Source of the DNA: Caldifarciminota bacterium
GTDB lineage: Bacteria > Hydrothermota > Tepidihabitantia > Tepidihabitantales > CAIPLT01
Length of the DNA stretch: 64,000 bases
Direction of reading: 5' to 3'
NCBI GenBank assembly: GCA_903865935.1
Contig: CAIPLT010000002.1
Coordinates: 1-64,000, forward strand
The position numbers were made by a program, and so were the translations under genes. The notes beneath the pieces were generated by a model. That model did not search any database, was not told the origin of the DNA, and saw only the letters and a program-made list of their open reading frames with translations. Positions 53,522 through 62,577 of this stretch are shown in pieces (the stretch's first letter is position 1; the number at the start of each line of letters is the position of its first letter).

Positions 53522-54253
53522 ATGATATCGGATTCGGCATTGGTAATCAGTAATCTGAGTAAAAGTTATAGTACTAGAAAAGTGGTTAATAATGTGTCAA
53601 TGGAGATTCATCAGAGTGAAATTGTCGGTTTATTAGGACCAAATGGTGCGGGTAAAACAACAACTTTTCATATGGTGACCGGATTTATTCGTCCTGAAGG
53701 CGGTACAATTACATTGAATGGAAATGATATTACTCATATGCCGGTTTATCAACGGGCAAGATTAGGTCTTGGTTATTTAGCACAAGAACCTTCGGTTTTC
53801 AGAAAACTGACCGTGAGAGAGAATATTCTGGCTATACTGGAACTATTAGATGAACCGAAACAAAATCGAGACGGGATTGTTGATAGTTTATTAACAAGAC
53901 TTGATGTAAAACACCTGGCAAATCAAAAAGGAAGTAGCCTTTCCGGCGGTGAACGTAGACGGGTCGAAATGGCAAGGGCTTTAGTATCAAAACCCAAGTT
54001 CTTGTTACTGGATGAACCTTTTACCGGTATTGACCCGATAGTCCGTGCTGAGATACAAGATATTGTCAAACAGCTTAAAGCTGATGGTCTAGGGATTTTC
54101 ATTACCGACCATAATGTAAGAGAGACTTTTGAAATTACCGACCATACTTATATTATGTATGATGGTAAAGTTCTGATATCAGGAACCCCGCAAGAATTGA
54201 TAAATAACCCGTTAGCCAGAGAACATTATCTGGGTGAAAGATTTCGGATATGA
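53522..54253 (+). CDS. lptB: LPS export ABC transporter ATP-binding protein LptB
   Basis: The 243-residue ATPase has Walker A GPNGAGKTT, the Q-loop with GLGYLAQEPSVFRKLTVREN typical of LptB, the signature LSGGERRRVEMARAL and Walker B FLLLDEPF. It powers LPS extraction from the inner membrane. The frame is open from 53483 inside lptA, but ATG 53522 follows AAGGA and gives the normal N-terminus. It overlaps rpoN by four bases, a conserved pairing. Confidence 0.96.
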   Translation: MISDSALVISNLSKSYSTRKVVNNVSMEIHQSEIVGLLGPNGAGKTTTFHMVTGFIRPEGGTITLNGNDITHMPVYQRARLGLGYLAQEPSVFRKLTVRENILAILELLDEPKQNRDGIVDSLLTRLDVKHLANQKGSSLSGGERRRVEMARALVSKPKFLLLDEPFTGIDPIVRAEIQDIVKQLKADGLGIFITDHNVRETFEITDHTYIMYDGKVLISGTPQELINNPLAREHYLGERFRI

Positions 54254-55638
54254 GGCAGGAACTACGTTTAGAGCAGAAGCAAATCATCACTCCGCAACTA
54301 TTATTAAATTTAAAATTGCTTGCTCTCCCCAATTTAGAATTAGAAACCCTAATCCGTAATGAGATACAGCAAAACCCTGTTTTAGAGATAATTACTGAAG
54401 AACCGGAAGAACCTTTAAAAGAAGAAACTGAATTACCATTAGCTCAGGATGAGAACGAACCAGAATCGAATGAGAATAAAGATGAGTTTGACATTGCGGA
54501 ATTAATCAGCGATGATAGTTACGCTTTGCCCTCTGCTTCTTCAGATAAAATTGATTCATCAGAAACAATTGACCGCACTAAAACGAGTTTTGAAGACACT
54601 CTATTGCCGCTTGTAAAAAATTTAATTTCAGAAAAAGATTCTGAAATTATTGAGTATATCATAGGCAACATTACGGATGATGGTTTTTTATTAATTCCAA
54701 AGGAAGAAATTATCCAAACTCTTGCATTAACCGAGGAACATCTTCATGAGATTATCAAGATCATTCAGCATATTGAACCGGGTGGAATTGCATCTAAAAA
54801 CCTACAGGAAGCGCTGATTTGCCAGCTAGAAGTCTTAGGATTTGATAATAACAGTAAAGAATTAAAAATTATTCGAGAGCACTTTGAATTGCTGCTCAAG
54901 CGTAATTATGCAAAGATTGCACAATTGCTCAATATTTCAGAAAACGAAATGTTAAGTGCGGTTTCAAATCTTCATAGCTTAGAAACCAGACCCGCTCGGC
55001 GCTACTTAAATATTGCGACTGACTATATCTCTCCTGATTTCTCGATTGAATGGCAGGGCGAGAAACTAATCGGCAATATAAATGATGAGACTTTTCCGAT
55101 ATTGCGTATCGCACCGCATTATCGTGAAATTGTATTACATCCTAAAAATTTTACTCCGGAAGAAGTTGAGTTTGCCCGTAATAAATTACAGAGTGCTTTG
55201 AATATAATTAAAGGCATTGAAGCGAGAAAACGGCTGCTACACCGGATTATTGATTATATTATAACAACCCAAGAGGATTTCTTTGTAAAAGGCAAGGAGT
55301 TTATTAAGCCGATATCAATAAAACAGACAGCGGAAGCGCTTGGCGTACATATATCAACTCTTTCCCGTGCCTGTCAGGGTAAGTATATCGAAACATCAAT
55401 GGGCATATTCTCGATGAAATATTTCTTTACAACCGGTATTGGCGATTTAAGCCGTCATAGTATCAAGGAGAAAATACGCGATTTAATTAACAATGAAGAC
55501 AAAACAAAGACATATACTGATGATGATATTGTTAATTTATTAGCACAGCAGAATATTCATTTGGCGCGCAGAACTGTCGCAAAATACCGTGAAGAGTTAA
55601 ATATATCAGGGTCAAGTGAACGGGTTGAAAAGCGATAG
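54250..55638 (+). CDS. rpoN: RNA polymerase sigma-54 factor
   Basis: The 462-residue protein has region I (RLEQKQIITPQLLLNLKLLALPN), an acidic region II, the core-binding region and the C-terminal RpoN box ARRTVAKYREELNI. It directs RNA polymerase to -24/-12 promoters with enhancer-binding activators. No -24/-12 site was recognised in the window. It ends two bases from a convergent gene. Confidence 0.96.
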   Translation: MRQELRLEQKQIITPQLLLNLKLLALPNLELETLIRNEIQQNPVLEIITEEPEEPLKEETELPLAQDENEPESNENKDEFDIAELISDDSYALPSASSDKIDSSETIDRTKTSFEDTLLPLVKNLISEKDSEIIEYIIGNITDDGFLLIPKEEIIQTLALTEEHLHEIIKIIQHIEPGGIASKNLQEALICQLEVLGFDNNSKELKIIREHFELLLKRNYAKIAQLLNISENEMLSAVSNLHSLETRPARRYLNIATDYISPDFSIEWQGEKLIGNINDETFPILRIAPHYREIVLHPKNFTPEEVEFARNKLQSALNIIKGIEARKRLLHRIIDYIITTQEDFFVKGKEFIKPISIKQTAEALGVHISTLSRACQGKYIETSMGIFSMKYFFTTGIGDLSRHSIKEKIRDLINNEDKTKTYTDDDIVNLLAQQNIHLARRTVAKYREELNISGSSERVEKR

Positions 55639-55640
55639 TT

Positions 55641-56108
55641 TTACATTCCAAAAAAATATTCTAATCCAACTGACAGACTTAAACCTTTAGGGAAATAACC
55701 GCCGGGCGACCATATATACCGCAAACCGATTGGCAGGATTGAAATTGGACGGTAAGTTAATGCGACTTCAAAGGTTCTTTGTGATGAAGCAGATTTATTA
55801 ACCTTGGAAATGGATGAAAATAGAGACCTGATATCAGAACCAAATGAGATGGTAAGTTTATCGGTCGAGCTGATAAAATATAAAGGCATATAGCTACCGA
55901 CTGTGCCATTCTTAGGAGCAATTGAATGATAGTAAGCCAGCACCGCACCAGTTCCACTAGCCAGATAACCAACTTTTGCACCATAAAATTGCCGACCAAC
56001 TGATTGCAGCACATCAACTCCGATTAACAATGACTGCTTGGCATGAAGATTTGATATAAGACTTAATAATAAAATAAGACAAAATACGATTACTCTTCTT
56101 TTTTTCAT
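55641..56108 (-). CDS. Small beta-barrel-like outer membrane protein
   Basis: This 155-residue protein has a signal peptide (MKKRRVIVFCLILLLSLISNLHA) and alternating hydrophobic strands ending LSVGLEYFFGM, which suggests an 8-strand outer membrane barrel. GGAG before ATG 56108 fixes the start, although the frame is open 12 bases further. No family is recognised. The lipoprotein gene upstream is cotranscribed. Confidence 0.6.
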   Translation of the reverse strand: MKKRRVIVFCLILLLSLISNLHAKQSLLIGVDVLQSVGRQFYGAKVGYLASGTGAVLAYYHSIAPKNGTVGSYMPLYFISSTDKLTISFGSDIRSLFSSISKVNKSASSQRTFEVALTYRPISILPIGLRYIWSPGGYFPKGLSLSVGLEYFFGM

Positions 56109-56109
56109 T

Positions 56110-56763
56110 TTATTCTCCATGAATTGTTTTTTCAGTTAATGTTATTGCAGTTGTAACTGAACCGACTTCCTGAGTCATTTTGACAAGTCCAACATCTTCT
56201 TTATACCATGAAATAATAGTGTATATCGGATAAATATCATCATCGGATTTTGAAAGTTTCATTGAGACTTTCCAGCAGTCTGTATAATTCCCGACATCTT
56301 CTTTACCGATAACCTCAGCGGCGAGTTTATCATATTCATTAAAAAAAGCTGTATCAGCAGTAAAGTTCCATTTTCTACCTTTATAAATCGGGTATTTAAG
56401 GTATGGGACTGGTTGCTCCAATGTTGGTATTGACAGAAAACTGTAAAACCCAAAATCATCCTGAACGTAATATACGGTTACAGTCCATTTGATTGTACTA
56501 TCCGAATAATATGCTATTCTATTCTGTATTGTCATTTTGACGTCATTTATTGTTGTGTCTTGAATATAGGTATATTCGACTCGAGCAACATCCTGATACG
56601 TTGAACTATTCTGACTTTGTACTGAATATGTCCATGTATCTCCGATACTGATTGGAAAAACTTCTTTTCCTGCCGAATCTCCAAATGGATTAAATGGACC
56701 ATCGCAGCCGATAAAAATTATCAGCAAAATCATAAAATAAGTACACTTTTTTATTATATTCAC
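56110..56763 (-). CDS. Hypothetical lipoprotein
   Basis: The 217-residue protein has a lipobox (IIFIGC) followed by DGPFNPFGDSAG and beta-rich repeats with many aromatic residues (GDTWTYSVQSQ, GRKWNFTADTAF). It is likely a surface or periplasmic lipoprotein of unknown role. An SD, GAGGTG, is present. It starts the two-gene envelope unit. Confidence 0.7.
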   Translation of the reverse strand: MNIIKKCTYFMILLIIFIGCDGPFNPFGDSAGKEVFPISIGDTWTYSVQSQNSSTYQDVARVEYTYIQDTTINDVKMTIQNRIAYYSDSTIKWTVTVYYVQDDFGFYSFLSIPTLEQPVPYLKYPIYKGRKWNFTADTAFFNEYDKLAAEVIGKEDVGNYTDCWKVSMKLSKSDDDIYPIYTIISWYKEDVGLVKMTQEVGSVTTAITLTEKTIHGE

Positions 56764-56784
56764 CTCATAAATGCTATTTGTTAA

Positions 56785-56812
56785 ACTATAATTTAATATA
56801 CCGAGTTGTCAA
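56785..56812 (-). promoter_or_regulatory. Predicted promoter of the lipoprotein/barrel unit
   Basis: On the minus strand TTGACA (56812-56807), 16 bases and TATAGT (56790-56785) precede a short leader with an SD. Confidence 0.65.
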
Positions 56813-56838
56813 TATCTGCAGTGTGATTATAGATTTTC

Positions 56839-56866
56839 TTGACGATATTAAAATTCCATCTATAAT
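56839..56866 (+). promoter_or_regulatory. Predicted promoter of korDABC, leaderless
   Basis: TTGACG (56839-56844), 16 bases and a perfect TATAAT (56861-56866) are followed by 6 bases and GTG 56873. No SD is present. Confidence 0.75.
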
Positions 56867-56872
56867 GTAATA

Positions 56873-57103
56873 GTGGAAAAAATAAAATTAAATCGTAAAT
56901 GGTGCAAGGGTTGCGGTTTATGCATTGAAATTTGTCCAAAGAATGTATATGACCGCGAGGCCAAAGTTTCGACCAAGGGATTTAAAGAGATTATTGTAAA
57001 AAATCCTGATTTATGTAATCAATGCCAGTTATGTGAATTGCTCTGTCCAGACTTAGCAATTACAATTGAGAAAACCAAAAAAGATGCCAAAGTTAATAAA
57101 TAA
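56873..57103 (+). CDS. korD: 2-oxoacid:ferredoxin oxidoreductase delta (ferredoxin) subunit
   Basis: The 76-residue protein has two [4Fe-4S] motifs, CKGCGLCIEICP and CNQCQLCELLCP. It is the electron-carrier subunit of a four-subunit 2-oxoacid:ferredoxin oxidoreductase. The GTG start has a leaderless promoter. It overlaps korA by 20 bases. Confidence 0.92.
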   Translation: MEKIKLNRKWCKGCGLCIEICPKNVYDREAKVSTKGFKEIIVKNPDLCNQCQLCELLCPDLAITIEKTKKDAKVNK

Positions 57104-58232
57104 AAGTCTACTTCCGCCAAAAAAATATTTTATGCAGGGAAATATTGCCTGTGCTGAAGGCGCATTAGCTGCTGGCTGTCGTTATTATGCTGGTTATCCG
57201 ATTACTCCGTCATCTGAGACAATGGAACACCTTTCCAATCGATTACCCGAAGTAAATGGCGTATTTATCCAGATGGAAGACGAAATCGGTTCAATCTGTT
57301 CAATGATTGGAGCGTCCTGGGCTGGCGCCAAAGCGATGACTGCGACATCTGGTCCTGGTTTTAGTTTAATGCTTGAAGGTTTAGGATATGCGGTAATGAC
57401 CGAAACACCGTGCGTAATAATAAATGTGCAAAGAACCGGTCCAGCAACCGGTCAAGCAACTCGTCCAGGTCAGGGTGATATTATGCAGGCTCGCTGGGGA
57501 GCTCATGGTGACTATAGAATTATCGGAATTTCTCCATGGTCAGTGCAGGAAATGTATGATTTAACCATTGAATCATTTAATTTGGCAGAAGTATACCGTG
57601 TACCAGTGATTTTATTAGCGGATGAAGTTGTTGGTCACCTAAAAGAAAGTTTTATTATCAAACCGGAAATAGAGATATTTAACCGGGACAGTTCAATGTC
57701 GGATAAACCATTTGGCACCGTACAAGATGATGGAGTACCACCGATGCCGATATTTGGTCAAGGTGCGAAATTACTGGTGACCGGTTCAACCCATAATGAA
57801 TTTGGCATTCGTAAAGTGGCAGACCCGGTTGTCCAGGATATGCTGGTAAAACGATTATGCGCGAAAATCGATAATCATAAAGATAAAATCTGTAAGACCG
57901 AGTCTTATCTTGTCGATGACGCAGATTATTTATTTATTTCTTTCGGTATATCGGCGCGTAGTTCTTACGCAGTCATAAAACAATTAAGAAATGAAGGTAT
58001 TAAAGCCGGACTGTTAAGACTTAAAACAATCTGGCCATTCGCAGATGAGATTATTAAAAGTGCTGCACAGAATTGTAAAGTTGTATTTGTTCCAGAAATG
58101 AATCGTGGACAGCTTGTGCTTGAAGTACAGCGTGTCCTGTGCAATAAACAAGTTATTTCAATTCCTAAAACACAAGGTGAGGCAATTTATCCGTCCGAGA
58201 TATATAACGAATCCAAGAAATACATAAAATGA
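57084..58232 (+). CDS. korA: 2-oxoacid:ferredoxin oxidoreductase alpha subunit
   Basis: The 382-residue subunit carries the pyrimidine-binding domain: GNIACAEGALAAGCRYYAGYPITPSSE, ATSGPGFSLMLEGLGYAVMTE and QRTGPATGQATRPGQGD. The YPITPS motif and this subunit order point to a 2-oxoglutarate-type enzyme. TTG 57066 is upstream in frame; ATG 57084 is preferred. It transfers acyl groups from 2-oxoacids to CoA with TPP and ferredoxin. Confidence 0.94.
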   Translation: MPKLINKSLLPPKKYFMQGNIACAEGALAAGCRYYAGYPITPSSETMEHLSNRLPEVNGVFIQMEDEIGSICSMIGASWAGAKAMTATSGPGFSLMLEGLGYAVMTETPCVIINVQRTGPATGQATRPGQGDIMQARWGAHGDYRIIGISPWSVQEMYDLTIESFNLAEVYRVPVILLADEVVGHLKESFIIKPEIEIFNRDSSMSDKPFGTVQDDGVPPMPIFGQGAKLLVTGSTHNEFGIRKVADPVVQDMLVKRLCAKIDNHKDKICKTESYLVDDADYLFISFGISARSSYAVIKQLRNEGIKAGLLRLKTIWPFADEIIKSAAQNCKVVFVPEMNRGQLVLEVQRVLCNKQVISIPKTQGEAIYPSEIYNESKKYIK

Positions 58233-58987
58233 GTGAACATCTTTACAAATATTTAAGACCAGAAGCATTTCCAACACCGTTCTGCGCAGGATGTGGACAT
58301 GGAATATTAATGAATGCAATATTGCGTGCGGTTGATGAATTACAATTAGATTTCAATAAAATTGTTTTCGTTTCGGGTATTGGTTGCGGTGCCTGGATAC
58401 CCAGTCCTCATTTTGCCGCTGATACTTTACATACACTTCATGGTCGTCCGATTGCATATGCAACCGGTGTCAAGTTGTTTAATCCTGATTTAAAAGTTAT
58501 TGTGATTTCCGGTGATGGTGACTTAGCGGCAATTGGCGGTAATCACTTAATTCATGCGGCAAGAAGAAATATTGAGCTGACAGTAATTTGTGCCAATAAT
58601 AGTATTTATGGGATGACTGGCGGTCAGGTTTCACCGACAACACCAAAATATGCTAAAACTATGACCACTGCTAAAGGAAATCCTGAAGAACCATTTGACT
58701 TATGTAAATTAACGGTTGCTTGTGGTGCCCGATATGTTTCACGCTATACAGTTTATCATATAAAACCATTGATTAATTCAATCAAAAAAGCTATGACTAC
58801 AAAAGGATTTGCATTTGTTGATGTCGTATCACCATGCCCAACCCAATTCGGACGCAGAAATAAACAACCGACGCTATACGAAATGTTTAATGACTTAAAA
58901 GCCCGCGCAATTCGTTATGAGACAGCAAAAGGTCTTAAGAAAGACGAACTGACTGGTAAAATTATAATCGGAGAGTTTAATGAGTAA
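58229..58987 (+). CDS. korB: 2-oxoacid:ferredoxin oxidoreductase beta subunit
   Basis: The 252-residue TPP-binding subunit has FCAGCGHGI, the GDGDLAAIGGNHLIHAARRN TPP motif and a conserved C-terminal FGRRNK. A [4Fe-4S] ligand set is visible in CAGC, GIGC and PCPT. The overall sequence resembles 2-oxoglutarate rather than pyruvate enzymes, though the substrate is not proven. Confidence 0.94.
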   Translation: MSEHLYKYLRPEAFPTPFCAGCGHGILMNAILRAVDELQLDFNKIVFVSGIGCGAWIPSPHFAADTLHTLHGRPIAYATGVKLFNPDLKVIVISGDGDLAAIGGNHLIHAARRNIELTVICANNSIYGMTGGQVSPTTPKYAKTMTTAKGNPEEPFDLCKLTVACGARYVSRYTVYHIKPLINSIKKAMTTKGFAFVDVVSPCPTQFGRRNKQPTLYEMFNDLKARAIRYETAKGLKKDELTGKIIIGEFNE

Positions 58988-59507
58988 AATTAAAATTACT
59001 GGGTTTGGCGGTCAGGGTGTTATCTTAGCAGGTGAAATACTCGCTAATGCTGCGGTTATGGATGGCAAAGAAGGCAGTGCAATCGGTTCGTATGGTTCTG
59101 CTGCGCGTGGTGGTCTAACCAGTTCAGAAATAGTAATTAGTAATGAATTTATTGATGCTCCATTCAGTGAAAAACCGGATGTACTTATTGCCTTGTCGCA
59201 AGATGGTTATGATAAATTTGTATATACTGTTAATCAAAACGGTATAATTATTGTTGACTCTGGTATGGTATCGATAAAACCTCTCCCTAAACAATACGAA
59301 TTACAAGCAGCTAATATCGCAACTTCAGAAATAAAATCACCAGTTGTTGCAAATATGGTGATGTTAGGTGCTTTGTCTGCGATTACCGAAGTTATTTCTA
59401 AAACCGCACTGATTAATGCAATTAAAGAAACTGTAAATGAAAAATTTGTTGAGCTCAATCTGCGTGGCATTGAGTTTGGTTTTGAAAAAGGTAAACAAAT
59501 CAAATAA
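58980..59507 (+). CDS. korC: 2-oxoacid:ferredoxin oxidoreductase gamma subunit
   Basis: The 175-residue gamma subunit has KITGFGGQGVILAGEILANAA and GSYGSAARGGLTSSEIVIS, both diagnostic. It overlaps korB by eight bases and completes the korDABC set. Confidence 0.94.
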   Translation: MSKIKITGFGGQGVILAGEILANAAVMDGKEGSAIGSYGSAARGGLTSSEIVISNEFIDAPFSEKPDVLIALSQDGYDKFVYTVNQNGIIIVDSGMVSIKPLPKQYELQAANIATSEIKSPVVANMVMLGALSAITEVISKTALINAIKETVNEKFVELNLRGIEFGFEKGKQIK

Positions 59508-59521
59508 TAAGAGGAGTTGTA

Positions 59522-60391
59522 ATGCTAAAAACAAATATTAACAAAATTATTACTATATCGGTTATTGGTCAAATCGCTTCACCAACTCGTCGTCAAAATA
59601 TTCGTTTAACCCATGAAGGTGAAGCAACTGTTTTTCCCGGTACTGGTGGGATAACATATAATGTTAAAGTCGGTGATCCAGTATTTGGTTGGGTTGGTGA
59701 CCATATCGAACCAGGCGTCTCAATGAAAAATAAGGATGACAGTGAAAACCGAGCGTTAAATGTCTATACCTGTATCGGTAATACTGCGTATATAATTAAG
59801 AGTGAAGATAAAGATGTAAAAGGGAAAACAGGAATTATTACGGGTAAGCATGGTGGCATTGAACACGTTTTGGTTTGGTTTCCAAAAGCAATCATTGAAA
59901 AACTAGCAATCGGTGATAAAATCCAAGTTCGCGCCCAAGGACAGGGATTACAGGTATTTGATTTACCGGATGTGAAATTCTTTAATATTGACCCGAATCT
60001 ATTCTTAAAGATAAATCCTAAAATAAAAAATGGTTATATCGAATTACCCGTAACACATATAATTCCACCGACCATTATGGGTTCTGGTCTGGGAAGTGAA
60101 ACAGCTGCATCAGGTGACTATGACATTACGACTCAAGATCCGACTGCAATCAAACAATTAAAACTTGATACACTCAGATTTGGTGATTTAGTTTATCTTC
60201 AGGACACAGACAATACCTTTGGTCGATGCTACAAAAAAGGTGCTGGCTCAGTTGGAATTGTTGTTCATGCAAATTGTGTAATTGCCGGACACGGACCGGG
60301 TGTAACAACTATTGCTACTTCGATAAAAGGTAAAATTAAACCGATTTTGAACAAGAACGCAAATATTGTTAATTATCTCGGTATAAAATAA
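59522..60391 (+). CDS. DUF4438 family protein
   Basis: The 289-residue protein matches DUF4438, with TRRQNIRLTHEGEATVFPGTGGI, VFGWVGDHIEPGVS, GKTGIITGKHGGIEHVLVWFP and GHGPGVTTIATSI. The family is mostly found in thermophiles and is uncharacterised. SD GAGGAG precedes the ATG, 14 bases after korC, so it is likely cotranscribed with the oxidoreductase. Confidence 0.85.
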   Translation: MLKTNINKIITISVIGQIASPTRRQNIRLTHEGEATVFPGTGGITYNVKVGDPVFGWVGDHIEPGVSMKNKDDSENRALNVYTCIGNTAYIIKSEDKDVKGKTGIITGKHGGIEHVLVWFPKAIIEKLAIGDKIQVRAQGQGLQVFDLPDVKFFNIDPNLFLKINPKIKNGYIELPVTHIIPPTIMGSGLGSETAASGDYDITTQDPTAIKQLKLDTLRFGDLVYLQDTDNTFGRCYKKGAGSVGIVVHANCVIAGHGPGVTTIATSIKGKIKPILNKNANIVNYLGIK

Positions 60392-60393
60392 CA

Positions 60394-60421
60394 TTGAATT
60401 ATTTAAGAATTATTTTATAAT
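60394..60421 (+). promoter_or_regulatory. Predicted promoter of tRNA-Glu
   Basis: TTGAAT (60394-60399), 16 bases and a perfect TATAAT (60416-60421) end 7 bases before the mature tRNA 5' end, so the transcript may need little or no 5' trimming. Confidence 0.7.
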
Positions 60422-60428
60422 TAAACAT

Positions 60429-60503
60429 GGCGCCATCGTCTAGTTCGGCCTAGGACATCTGGTTCTCAACCAGAAGACAGGGGTTCAAATCCCCATGGCG
60501 CTA
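60429..60503 (+). tRNA. tRNA-Glu (anticodon CUC)
   Basis: The 75-base cloverleaf has acceptor GGCGCCA/TGGCGCT (with a first G-U pair common in tRNA-Glu), anticodon stem TCTGG/CCAGA around TTCTCAA, and T arm AGGGG/CCCCA-type pairing with TTCAAAT. The anticodon CUC reads GAG. CCA is not encoded. Confidence 0.94.
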
Positions 60504-60513
60504 TTAAAATTAA

Positions 60514-60543
60514 AGGGCTGGCAAATCGCCAGCCCTGTTTTTA
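60514..60543. terminator. Bidirectional intrinsic terminator
   Basis: AGGGCTGGC (60514-60522) pairs perfectly with GCCAGCCCT (60528-60536) across a 5-base loop and is followed by a T-run on the plus strand and a T-rich run on the minus strand. It ends tRNA-Glu and the opposing maeB transcript. Confidence 0.9.
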
Positions 60544-60558
60544 TTATTAAATTATTAT

Positions 60559-61983
60559 TTAATCTTTTGGTGGGTTGGGGATAAAACCTTGTTTCATTAA
60601 AGATTTTGACATCGCTCGGGCATTTTTTATTCGATCTGATGCTTTTTTATAGAGCTGTTCTTTGGTCATCACGATTCGTGCAACGCCTTGTTCAATCGCT
60701 TTCATACCCACTGCGACTGCTTCACGAGGGAATACTTCCAAATCATCCATTGTCGGAATCAGATAGTCTTCTCTTAAACCGCGGTCTTCCGCGACTTTTG
60801 CTAATTCAACTGCAGCTGCAATACACATCTCGTCAGTAATTGTGCGGGCATTAACATCAAGCGTACCTCGAAAAATTGCAGGAAATCCCAAAGAGTTATT
60901 AACCTGATTCGGGAAATCAGAACGACCGGTCGCAACAATCCTTGCGCCAGCTTCTTTTGCATCCCAGGGCCAAATTTCCGGAATCGGATTAGCGCAGACA
61001 AATAAGATTGCATCTTTCGCCATTCTCTTAATCCATTCTTTCTTTATCGTATCTGGTCCGGGTTTAGAATAAGCGATAACGACATCCATCCCTTCCATTG
61101 TTTTAGGAATAGCATCTTCGATTCGTTCTGATTTACGACTTTCCACATTAGTTTTGACGATTAAATCTTTAGTATATGCAAAGTGCTTTTCAAATTCAGG
61201 GCGGTCTTTATGAACAATACCATACATATCAGTCATCACTACTTTTGCCGGGTCAATACCATATGCCGCCATCACTCGCAAAACGGCAATACCAGCTGCT
61301 CCTGCACCAATCATACCAACTCGAACTTTTTTCGGGTCTTTACCGACAATTTTTAACGCATTGATTAAACCCGCAACTGTAACAGCTGCGGTTCCTTGTT
61401 GGTCATCATGCCAGACTGGAATATTCATCTCTTTGCGTAGTCGGTCTAAAATGTAAAAGCAAATTGGCTGCTCAATATCTTCAAGATTATACCCGCCAAA
61501 ACTTGGTTCGAGTAATTTTGCGCATTTAATAAATTCTTCTGGGTCTTTGGTTCTAATTGCAATCGGAAATGCATCAACGCCACCCAGATATTTAAAAAGT
61601 AAGCTCTTACCTTCCATCACGGGTAGAGAAGCTTCTGGACCGATATCGCCAAGACCCAGAACTCTGGTGCCATTAGTAAAAACTGCAACGGTATTTGCAC
61701 GGTTCGTGTGTTCCCAGACTTTTTCCGGATTTGCTTTGATATCAAGACAAGGCTTGGCAACACCTGGTGTATACCAGATTGCGAAGTCTTTAACATCTCG
61801 AATTACACATTTAGGAGCAATCTGGATTTTACCCTTAAAGAACGGATGCAGTTTCATCGCATCCTGACCAGGTTTATTTGCTAATGCAATTCGTTCTTCA
61901 ACCGTCAACTCTCGCTTGACCGTCTTAGCTCTCCTTTTGATAATTTTTTTAGCCTTTTTAACAGGCTTTTTCTTTTTTTTCAT
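60559..61983 (-). CDS. NADP-type malic enzyme
   Basis: The 474-residue enzyme decarboxylates malate to pyruvate. After a Lys-rich tail of about 27 residues come the malic domain (AIWYTPGVAKPCLDI, FTNGTRVLGLGDIG, VMEGKSLLFKYLGGVDAFP, PVWHDDQQGTAAV) and the NAD(P) domain (GMIGAGAAGIAVLRVMAAYG). It is of the short bacterial type without a phosphotransacetylase domain. SD GGAG is present. It lies last in an acs-satP-maeB unit. Confidence 0.94.
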   Translation of the reverse strand: MKKKKKPVKKAKKIIKRRAKTVKRELTVEERIALANKPGQDAMKLHPFFKGKIQIAPKCVIRDVKDFAIWYTPGVAKPCLDIKANPEKVWEHTNRANTVAVFTNGTRVLGLGDIGPEASLPVMEGKSLLFKYLGGVDAFPIAIRTKDPEEFIKCAKLLEPSFGGYNLEDIEQPICFYILDRLRKEMNIPVWHDDQQGTAAVTVAGLINALKIVGKDPKKVRVGMIGAGAAGIAVLRVMAAYGIDPAKVVMTDMYGIVHKDRPEFEKHFAYTKDLIVKTNVESRKSERIEDAIPKTMEGMDVVIAYSKPGPDTIKKEWIKRMAKDAILFVCANPIPEIWPWDAKEAGARIVATGRSDFPNQVNNSLGFPAIFRGTLDVNARTITDEMCIAAAVELAKVAEDRGLREDYLIPTMDDLEVFPREAVAVGMKAIEQGVARIVMTKEQLYKKASDRIKNARAMSKSLMKQGFIPNPPKD

Positions 61984-61992
61984 TTTACTCCT

Positions 61993-62565
61993 CTATTCTT
62001 TTTTTACTGCGCCAAGGGGAAGAATTTCTTTTCCATAAACTTCATTCCACACTTGGGCGATTGCTGCATAGATAGCACTAAGACCACAGATAATACCTTC
62101 GATACCGGTGATTGTTTTGAACGCAACTGAACCAGTAGCTTCAGAAATTACTAACATCCAGAAAAGAATTGCAAGACTTAAGAAAACGAATTGTAGCGCA
62201 CGATTTAATTTCAAAGTGCCAATATACATTAAGAATGTAAATAAACCCCAAAAGAAAAAGTACGCTATCATTGCACCTTTTATATTCGCAATATCCCACC
62301 AGCCCAGTTTTGGCAAAACAAGTAAGAAAACTAATGTCAGCCAGAATAGACCATAAGAACAAAATGCAGTTGTTCCAAACGTATTACCTTTTCTGAATTC
62401 CATAATACCGGCAAATATCTGAGCAAGTCCGCCATAAAAAATTCCCATTACCAGAATCATTGTTCCCAATGGGAATAATCCGGCATTATGTAAATTCAAC
62501 AGGACTGTAGTCATTCCAAAACCAAGCAACCCCAAAGGTGCAGGATTAGCTAATTTGTCGTTCAT
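61993..62565 (-). CDS. Acetate/succinate transporter, SatP/GPR1-FUN34-YaaH family
   Basis: The 190-residue protein has six membrane helices and the family signature [23 protein letters not shown] at its N-terminus. These channels or symporters move acetate and other short carboxylates. Its place between acetyl-CoA synthetase and malic enzyme supports acetate uptake or release. GGAGG precedes the ATG. Confidence 0.93.
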   Translation of the reverse strand: MNDKLANPAPLGLLGFGMTTVLLNLHNAGLFPLGTMILVMGIFYGGLAQIFAGIMEFRKGNTFGTTAFCSYGLFWLTLVFLLVLPKLGWWDIANIKGAMIAYFFFWGLFTFLMYIGTLKLNRALQFVFLSLAILFWMLVISEATGSVAFKTITGIEGIICGLSAIYAAIAQVWNEVYGKEILPLGAVKKE

Positions 62566-62577
62566 TTTTCCTCCTAT

